In this document: positions 59,188-64,000 of the stretch, one piece after another
Layout of the letters: every line of letters begins with the position of its first letter
Numbering within the stretch: the first letter of the stretch is position 1
Source: Microtetraspora sp. NBRC 13810
Lineage (GTDB): Bacteria; Actinomycetota; Actinomycetes; Streptosporangiales; Streptosporangiaceae
Assembly: GCF_030268685.1 (NCBI RefSeq)
Contig: NZ_BSRQ01000004.1
Span: forward strand, 124,001 to 188,000
Direction of reading: 5' to 3'
DNA: 64,000 nucleotides
Notes under the pieces: generated by a model
Databases searched by the model: none
What the model saw: the letters and a program-made list of their open reading frames with translations, nothing else
What the model was told of the DNA's origin: nothing
Made by a program: the position numbers and the translations under genes

Positions 59188-60543
59188 TCACCGGTCGGGG
59201 AGCCAGCTTCCGTGGAAGCCGAGCGGCACCCGCACCGGCAGGTGGACGCGCGCGACGGGCTCGCCGGTGAAGTCCCGCGCGGAGAGGATCACCAGGTCGG
59301 CCGCGCCGCGCTCCGGGTCGTGCACGTAGGCCAGGAGGTAGCCGTCGTCCTCGCCGGCCCCCGCGGCGGCGAAGACGCCCTCGCCCACGGCGGCGCCGCG
59401 GCCGAAGCGGTGCACCTCGACGGTGCCCCGCTCGTAGTCGTGCTTGATCAGCGCGTTGTCGAACGCCTCGTCCGGCGGCGGCCCGGCCATGGCGGAGAAG
59501 GTGGCCTCGTTCATCTCGCCGATGACCGCGGCGTAGCCGTACCGGTGGCGGCGCGACAGGACGCCGTCGTTGACCCGGGGGAACTCCTGCGGCCGGTCGT
59601 CCACCGTCCGCCGGCGCACGGTCCCGGCGTCCGGGTCGATCGTCCAGCGTTCCAGCGCGGGCGGTTCCGCGGTGAGCGTGCGCACGTCCATCCGCGGGTA
59701 CCTGACGAGGTCGAGGATCACGGCCGAGCCCTCGTCGTAGGCGTTGAGGGTGTGCGCGACGTAGCACGGGTCGATGTCGAGCCACCGCACCGCGCCGCCT
59801 TCGCGCGGCATGACGCCGACCCGCGCCTGGTGCCCCTCGTCCCAGACGTAGGGCGCGGGCTCGCCGCTCCGCATCGCCTCCATGCTGAACGTCACCGGCT
59901 GGTCGATCAGCACCACGTGCCGCTCGGTCAGCGCGAAGTCGTGCATCATCGGGGCGTCCGGGATCGGGATCTCGGTGGTCCGGGTGACCGCGCCGGAGGC
60001 GTCGAGCACCAGGTGCCGTACGTGGTCCCACAGCGGGAAGTACGTGACGGCGTGCAGTTCGCCGCTCACCGGGTCCAGCTTGGTGTGCGCGGTGAACGCG
60101 TCCTCCAGGGTCCCGTCGAAGTCGCAGGTCCCGACGGTGCGCAGCTCGTCGTCCAGCTCGTACGGCGGCGGCCCGGACTCCATGAGCGCGAGGGTGCGGC
60201 CGGCGTGCCGGATGACGTGCGTGTTCGGGGCGAAGTCCAGCCACGGGTCGCCGGCGGGCGGGCCTGGCCGGGGCGGTTCGCCCAGCCGGGCCGCCACCGA
60301 GGCGGACCGGACCCACCGGTTGCGGTACCACTCGGCGCGGCCGTCGCGCAGCCGGACACCGTGGATCATGCCCGCACCGAGCATGTAGTGGTGGGCCACC
60401 GGATCCTCGATGCCGAGCGGGTTGGGGCCGTTGCGCAGGTAACGCCCGTTCAGCTCCTGGGGTATGCGCCCGGTCACCGGCAGGTCGTAGGCGGTGACCT
60501 CTTCCTTGACCGGCGCGAAAGCGCCTTCCAGATAGGGATTCAT
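59188..60543 (-). CDS. Carotenoid oxygenase family protein
   Basis: A 451-residue seven-bladed propeller enzyme of the carotenoid/apocarotenoid/stilbene dioxygenase family. Iron-binding histidines are in AFTAHTKLDP, APMMHDFALTERH, YVAHTLNAYDEG and the C-terminal GFHGSWLPDR. N-terminal GRIPQELNGRYLRNGPNPLG is the usual entry motif. ATG 60543 starts directly before NPYLEGAFAPV; the upstream in-frame extension is unlike the family. No carotenoid synthesis genes are in the window. Confidence 0.93.
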   Translation of the reverse strand: MNPYLEGAFAPVKEEVTAYDLPVTGRIPQELNGRYLRNGPNPLGIEDPVAHHYMLGAGMIHGVRLRDGRAEWYRNRWVRSASVAARLGEPPRPGPPAGDPWLDFAPNTHVIRHAGRTLALMESGPPPYELDDELRTVGTCDFDGTLEDAFTAHTKLDPVSGELHAVTYFPLWDHVRHLVLDASGAVTRTTEIPIPDAPMMHDFALTERHVVLIDQPVTFSMEAMRSGEPAPYVWDEGHQARVGVMPREGGAVRWLDIDPCYVAHTLNAYDEGSAVILDLVRYPRMDVRTLTAEPPALERWTIDPDAGTVRRRTVDDRPQEFPRVNDGVLSRRHRYGYAAVIGEMNEATFSAMAGPPPDEAFDNALIKHDYERGTVEVHRFGRGAAVGEGVFAAAGAGEDDGYLLAYVHDPERGAADLVILSARDFTGEPVARVHLPVRVPLGFHGSWLPDR

Positions 60544-60651
60544 GGCGGACCGTCCTTCGGGTCTGACCTTGGTCGGATGAACATCGCCGAGCGTCGCCGG
60601 GGGCGCTGACGGCCGGCGCACCGGCCGCTGACGGACCCCGTCAGCGGTGTT

Positions 60652-61395
60652 TCAGGACGTGCGGCGACGGAAGAGCGCGATCGAGGCGGCCATGCTCACC
60701 GCCACGATGGCCGCGCACCAGGCCAGTGCCAGCCAGGGGCTCTCGCCGACCGGCCGGCCGAGGAGCAGGCCGCGCAGGGACTCGATGACCGGGGTGATCG
60801 GCTGGTTCTCCGCGAAACCCTGCAACCAGGACGGCATGGTGTCGATGGGCGCGAACCCGCTCGACGGGTAGGGCAGGAAGCCGACGACGAAGGCGAAGCC
60901 GCTCGCCGCCTCCGCCGACCTGGCGAGCAGGCCGACCGCCGCCGCCAGCCAGGCCACCGCGAAGACGAAGGCCAGCAGGACGCCGGCCGCGGCGAACCAT
61001 CCCGCGGCGGTGGCCTGGGGGCGGAAGCCGATCGCGGCGGCCACCGCGAGGACGAGGACGGACGCGGCGACGTTGCGGGCCAGCGCGGCGGTGACGTGGC
61101 CGGCGAGGATCGCGGGGCCGCCGACGTCGAGGGAGCGGAAGCGGTCGATGATCCCTCCCGTCATGTCCTGGGACACGCTCACGGCGGTGCTCCCCGCGCC
61201 GAATCCGGCGCACAGGACGAGGACGCCGGGCACGACGTACTGCACGTAGGCGTCGCCGGTGCTGATCGCGCCGCCGAACAGGTGAACGAACAGCAGCATC
61301 AGCATCATCGGCAGCGCGAGAGAGGTGAGCAGGGCCTCGACGTTGCGGGAGCTGAGCCGGACGGAGCGGCCGATCATCGTCACGGCGTCAGACAC
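60652..61395 (-). CDS. ABC-2 permease (DrrB-like)
   Basis: A 247-residue, six-helix exporter subunit: SSRNVEALLTSLALPMMLML, FVHLFGG, SVSQDMTGGIIDRFRSLDVG and VGFLPYPSSGFAPIDTMPSW, all typical of DrrB-type drug exporters (daunorubicin resistance family). The GTG start overlaps the ATPase stop by 8 bases. It forms one operon with the ATPase under the TetR operators at 62361-62440. Confidence 0.9.
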   Translation of the reverse strand: MSDAVTMIGRSVRLSSRNVEALLTSLALPMMLMLLFVHLFGGAISTGDAYVQYVVPGVLVLCAGFGAGSTAVSVSQDMTGGIIDRFRSLDVGGPAILAGHVTAALARNVAASVLVLAVAAAIGFRPQATAAGWFAAAGVLLAFVFAVAWLAAAVGLLARSAEAASGFAFVVGFLPYPSSGFAPIDTMPSWLQGFAENQPITPVIESLRGLLLGRPVGESPWLALAWCAAIVAVSMAASIALFRRRTS

Positions 61396-62344
61396 GCTGG
61401 TCCTCCTTGCGCGCGGAGTTGCCGGTCAGGGTGAGGAACACGTCGTCGAGGGTCGCGGTGCGCACCGCGAAACGCTCGACGAGGCGACGGCCGGGATCGA
61501 CCGCGTCCAGGAGGTCGCGCACGTCGCCGGCGCCGCCGCTGGTAGGCACGCCGAGGACGAGCGTCTCGGGGTCGCGCCGCACGATCCGGTCCGCCAGCAG
61601 GCCGGCCACCCGCTCGTACGCCTCCGGCCCGGCGAGCGTGAGGTCGAGGCGCTCGCCCGCGACGCGCCGCTTGAGGTCGGCCGCGGTGCCCTCGGCGACG
61701 ATCCGGCCGCCGTCGATGAGTGCGATGTGGCCGGCGAGACGGTCGGCCTCCTCCAGGTACTGGGTGGTGAGGAAGACGGTCACCCCGGCGCCGGCCAGCT
61801 CCGTGACGACGTCCCAGACGGCCAGCCGGCTGCGCGGGTCGAGGCCGGTGGTGGGCTCGTCCAGGAAGATCACGGACGGCTCGCCGACGAGGGAGGCGGC
61901 GAGGTCGAGGCGGCGGCGCATGCCGCCGGAGTAGGTGGCGACACGGCGGCGGGCCGCGTCCGTCAGGCCGAGGCGCTCCAGCAGTTCGCCGGCGCGGCGC
62001 CCGGCCCGCGCCCGGGGCAGGCCGGAGAGCCTGGCCATCATGCGCAGGTTCTCCTCGCCGGTCTGCTCCTCGTCGAGCGCCGCGTACTGCCCGGTGAGGC
62101 TGATCGCACGGCGCACCAGGGAGCGCTGCGACACCACGTCGTGACCGGCGACCCTGGCCCGGCCGGCGTCGGCCTTCAGCAGGGTGGCGAGGATCCGGAC
62201 GGTGGTCGTCTTGCCCGCGCCGTTAGGCCCGAGCAGGGCGAAGACGCCGCCCCGCCGGACGGTGAGGTCGACGCCGCCGAGGACGCGGACGCCGCCGTAG
62301 GACTTCTCCAGGCCGCACGCCTCGACGGCCGGTTCATGGGTCAT
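61388..62344 (-). CDS. ABC transporter ATPase (DrrA-like)
   Basis: A 318-residue ATPase: Walker A LLGPNGAGKTTTVRILATLL, Q-loop ISLTGQYAALDEEQTGEENL, signature YSGGMRRRLDLAASLVGEP, Walker B VIFLDEPTTGLDP, switch His replaced by Gln in FLTTQYLEEAD as in DrrA, and the C-terminal DrrA domain with TLDDVFLTLTG. It powers the DrrB-like permease. The proximity of a TetR gene suggests drug-inducible resistance. Confidence 0.93.
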   Translation of the reverse strand: MTHEPAVEACGLEKSYGGVRVLGGVDLTVRRGGVFALLGPNGAGKTTTVRILATLLKADAGRARVAGHDVVSQRSLVRRAISLTGQYAALDEEQTGEENLRMMARLSGLPRARAGRRAGELLERLGLTDAARRRVATYSGGMRRRLDLAASLVGEPSVIFLDEPTTGLDPRSRLAVWDVVTELAGAGVTVFLTTQYLEEADRLAGHIALIDGGRIVAEGTAADLKRRVAGERLDLTLAGPEAYERVAGLLADRIVRRDPETLVLGVPTSGGAGDVRDLLDAVDPGRRLVERFAVRTATLDDVFLTLTGNSARKEDQRV

Positions 62345-62360
62345 CTGGGACCCTCCCTTT

Positions 62361-62447
62361 CTGTGTACGACTTACACGCTACTGCGTATGCCGTAAACGG
62401 TACTGCGTAGACCATACACTTTGCTGCGTATGGCGTAAACTCCCGGC
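62361..62447. promoter_or_regulatory. Four operators at exact 21-bp spacing, with leaderless promoter
   Basis: CTGTGTACGACTTACAC (62361), CTGCGTATGCCGTAAAC (62382), CTGCGTAGACCATACAC (62403) and CTGCGTATGGCGTAAAC (62424) start exactly 21 bases apart. Each is an imperfect palindrome of the type GYGTA-N5-TAMAC. TAAACT (62436-62441) inside the last one is a -10 box 6 bases before the TetR ATG. The array controls the TetR gene and the DrrAB-like operon. Confidence 0.8.
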
Positions 62448-63200
62448 ATGGACAGCGAGAACGGCGGCGCCTTCCCCGCGAGCATCGAGGCCGTCTGGGG
62501 GCTGCGCGGACGCCCGCCGAAGGGACCGCGGCCCGGGCTCACCCTGGAGGGCATCGTGGCCGCCGCGGTGCGGACCGCCGACGCGGAGGGGCTCGACGCC
62601 GTGTCGATGAGCCGGGTGGCCAAGGAGCTCGGCGTCTCCACCATGGCGCTCTACCGCTACGTCGCCACCAAGGACGAGCTCGTCGTGCTCATGGCGGACG
62701 CCGCGGTCGGCCCGCCGCCGCCGCTCCCGGAGGGCGCCGACTGGCGGAAGGGGCTCGAACACTGGGCCTCCGCCATGCGCACGGCCCTGCTCGCGCACCC
62801 CTGGGCGGCCCCGCTGATGGTGACCACCGGCCCGCCGGCCACCCCCAACCAGCTCGCCTGGCTCGACCTGGCGCTCCAGGCGTTGGCCGGCACCGGCCTG
62901 CCGGCCCGCGCGAAGCTCGCCACCGAACTGCTGGTGGGCGGGCACGTGCTGAGCGAGGTGAGCGTCGTGCTGGGCATGGCGGCCGAGCAGGGCCCCGGCC
63001 CGCGATGGGCCGACTACGAGCCCTTCCTGCGCCGGGTCACCGGCGACGGGCGGCTGCCCGCGCTGCGCGCCGCGATCGAGGCGGGCGCCTTCGGCGACGA
63101 CGAGCCCGGCGGCGCCGAGGAGGTGCACGGCACCTTCGCCTACGGCCTGGCCCGCATCCTGGACGGCGTCGAGGCCCACCTCCGCACCCTGCGCTCCTGA
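62448..63200 (+). CDS. TetR-family regulator of the DrrAB-like exporter
   Basis: A 250-residue TetR protein of the TetR/TetR_C_1 type: GLTLEGIVAAAVRTADAEGL-like start, DAVSMSRVAKELGVSTMALY and RYVATKDELVVLM form the DNA-binding domain, followed by WRKGLEHWASAMRTALLAHP. The RGRPPKGPRPGL segment before it may contact the minor groove. Transcribed divergently from the exporter across four tandem operators, so strong cooperative autorepression is likely. Confidence 0.92.
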   Translation: MDSENGGAFPASIEAVWGLRGRPPKGPRPGLTLEGIVAAAVRTADAEGLDAVSMSRVAKELGVSTMALYRYVATKDELVVLMADAAVGPPPPLPEGADWRKGLEHWASAMRTALLAHPWAAPLMVTTGPPATPNQLAWLDLALQALAGTGLPARAKLATELLVGGHVLSEVSVVLGMAAEQGPGPRWADYEPFLRRVTGDGRLPALRAAIEAGAFGDDEPGGAEEVHGTFAYGLARILDGVEAHLRTLRS

Positions 63201-63310
63201 CACCGGCAAGGTCAGGAGCTTACGGCGGCCGATCGAGGACATCCTCACAGGGAGGACCGGTCCGCCGCCGGGGGGCGGCGCGGGAGACCGGGAGCCTTTG
63301 GGGAGGGCCT

Positions 63311-64000
63311 ATGACAGCGGACGTGGTGGTGGGCGTGGACGGCTCACCCTCCTCACACGCCGCGACCGTGTGGGCGGCGGGCGACGCCGCCCGCCGCGCC
63401 TGCGGCCTGCGGATCGTGCACGCGTGCTCGCCGTGGTACGACACGCCCCTGCGCACCCCGCCGGGCTTCCGCGACTCGATGGACGAGTGGTGCGACGACG
63501 TGCTCCGGACCGCGGCGGGCCTGGCACGCGAGCAGGCGCCGGGCCTCCGGACGGAAAGCGTGCTGGAGGTGGGCGAACCCGCCGAGGTCCTGCGCCGCGC
63601 GGCCGAGGGGGCGCAGGAGGTCGTGGTGGGCAGCCGGGGCCACGGCGGGTTCGCCGGCCTCCTGCTCGGCTCGGTCTCCCTGGCGCTCGCCGGGCACGTT
63701 ACCCCGCCGGTGGTCATCGTCAAGGACGTGCCGGAGACGGCCCACGGCGAGATCGTCGTCGGCATCGACGGGTCCGAGCACTCCCGGGCCGCCCTGGCGT
63801 ACGCCTTCGGCGAGGCGGCGCTGCGCGGGGCCCGGGTCCACGCCGTGCACACCTGGTTCGTGCCCTACATGGGGGTCGCCGCGACCGCGTACGCCACCGT
63901 GACGGACGACATCATCGACGCCGAGCAGCGGGTCACCCGGGAGGCGCTGGCCCCCTGGCGGGAGCGGTTTCCCGGCGTGCCGGTGCGCGAGACGGTCGAG
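63311..64000 (+). CDS. Universal stress protein, two UspA domains (cut by window end)
   Basis: 230 codons are in the window and the gene continues beyond it. Domain 1: VVVGVDGSPSSHAATVWAAG and the ATP loop VVVGSRGHGGFAGLLLGSVS followed by VTPPVVIV. Domain 2 begins at EIVVGIDGSEHSRAALAYAF. The ATP-binding G2xG9xG(S/T) motif is present in domain 1 (GSRGHGGFAGLLLGSVS). Tandem Usp proteins are common in actinobacteria, often under hypoxia or stress control. GGGAGGG (63301-63307) lies just before ATG 63311. The 110-base gap upstream shows no recognised DosR box. Confidence 0.92.
   Translation, partial: MTADVVVGVDGSPSSHAATVWAAGDAARRACGLRIVHACSPWYDTPLRTPPGFRDSMDEWCDDVLRTAAGLAREQAPGLRTESVLEVGEPAEVLRRAAEGAQEVVVGSRGHGGFAGLLLGSVSLALAGHVTPPVVIVKDVPETAHGEIVVGIDGSEHSRAALAYAFGEAALRGARVHAVHTWFVPYMGVAATAYATVTDDIIDAEQRVTREALAPWRERFPGVPVRETVE

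Noticed and set aside
62361-62440. Short regularly spaced repeats as a possible CRISPR array
   Set aside because: The 17-base units with 4-base gaps are too short and too close; they are palindromic operators in a divergent promoter.

Overview
The window looks like chromosome of a high-GC actinomycete, probably Streptosporangiales-like: GC is very high with strong third-position G/C bias, genes often overlap by ATGA or GTGA, RbpA is present with a SigR-type promoter, and many genes appear leaderless. No ribosomal RNA, tRNA or CRISPR array was seen. The genus cannot be fixed from the sequence alone.

Layout. 1-9.8 kb: ordinary chromosome, with the end of a DeoR regulator, a sugar-type MFS carrier, a TauE/SafE permease, a membrane-anchored kinase-like protein opposite a MoxR-DUF58-VWA operon, two RNA methyltransferase-type genes, a glycerophosphodiesterase and a UMF1-type MFS protein. 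9.9-10.5 kb: rbpA with a perfect SigR promoter and a strong hairpin terminator. 10.5-21 kb: a graveyard of mobile DNA. It holds remnants of four Tn3-type transposases, two halves of a tyrosine recombinase, a recombination-site-like repeat array, and truncated passenger or host genes (two alpha/beta hydrolases, an SDR tail, an M28 peptidase). Two intact regulator/target modules sit among them: TetR with a DHA2 pump, and TetR with an SDR and an F420/NADP-type reductase. 21-30 kb: fxsA, the acetoin genes alsS-alsD, lnt-ppm1 and helD. 30-33 kb: a second decayed patch (LLM oxidoreductase, FtsX permease, sensor kinase and response regulator, all broken) around an intact Lrp/AsnC regulator.

33-42 kb: a PucR-like regulator, 3-hydroxybutyrate dehydrogenase, a complete Liv-type ABC importer (livM-H-K-F-G) and, divergently, a secreted alpha/beta hydrolase of the tannase/3HB-oligomer-hydrolase kind. 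Together they suggest hydrolysis, uptake and oxidation of hydroxybutyrate-type esters; the substrate is inference. 42-45.6 kb: a Rieske oxygenase, a 51-residue protein and a VanB-type reductase in one overlapping operon with an IclR regulator. 45.6-54.5 kb: endonuclease V, a cupin, an ABC exporter with an orphan histidine kinase, a TetR/MFS pair, a gene apparently split by a one-base frameshift, and a second polyprenol-phosphate glycosyltransferase. 54.5-64 kb: tandem NmrA-like reductases, a collapsed MFS pump whose TetR regulator survives, GNAT, ArsR/SRPBCC, a carotenoid oxygenase, a DrrAB-type exporter facing a TetR gene across four 21-bp-spaced operators, and the start of a universal stress protein.

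Two themes recur. Regulators of the TetR/ArsR type sit next to their targets, with visible palindromic operators overlapping TANNNT -10 boxes placed 6-8 bases before the start codon. Gene remnants are common outside the core blocks, so this stretch has been repeatedly rearranged.
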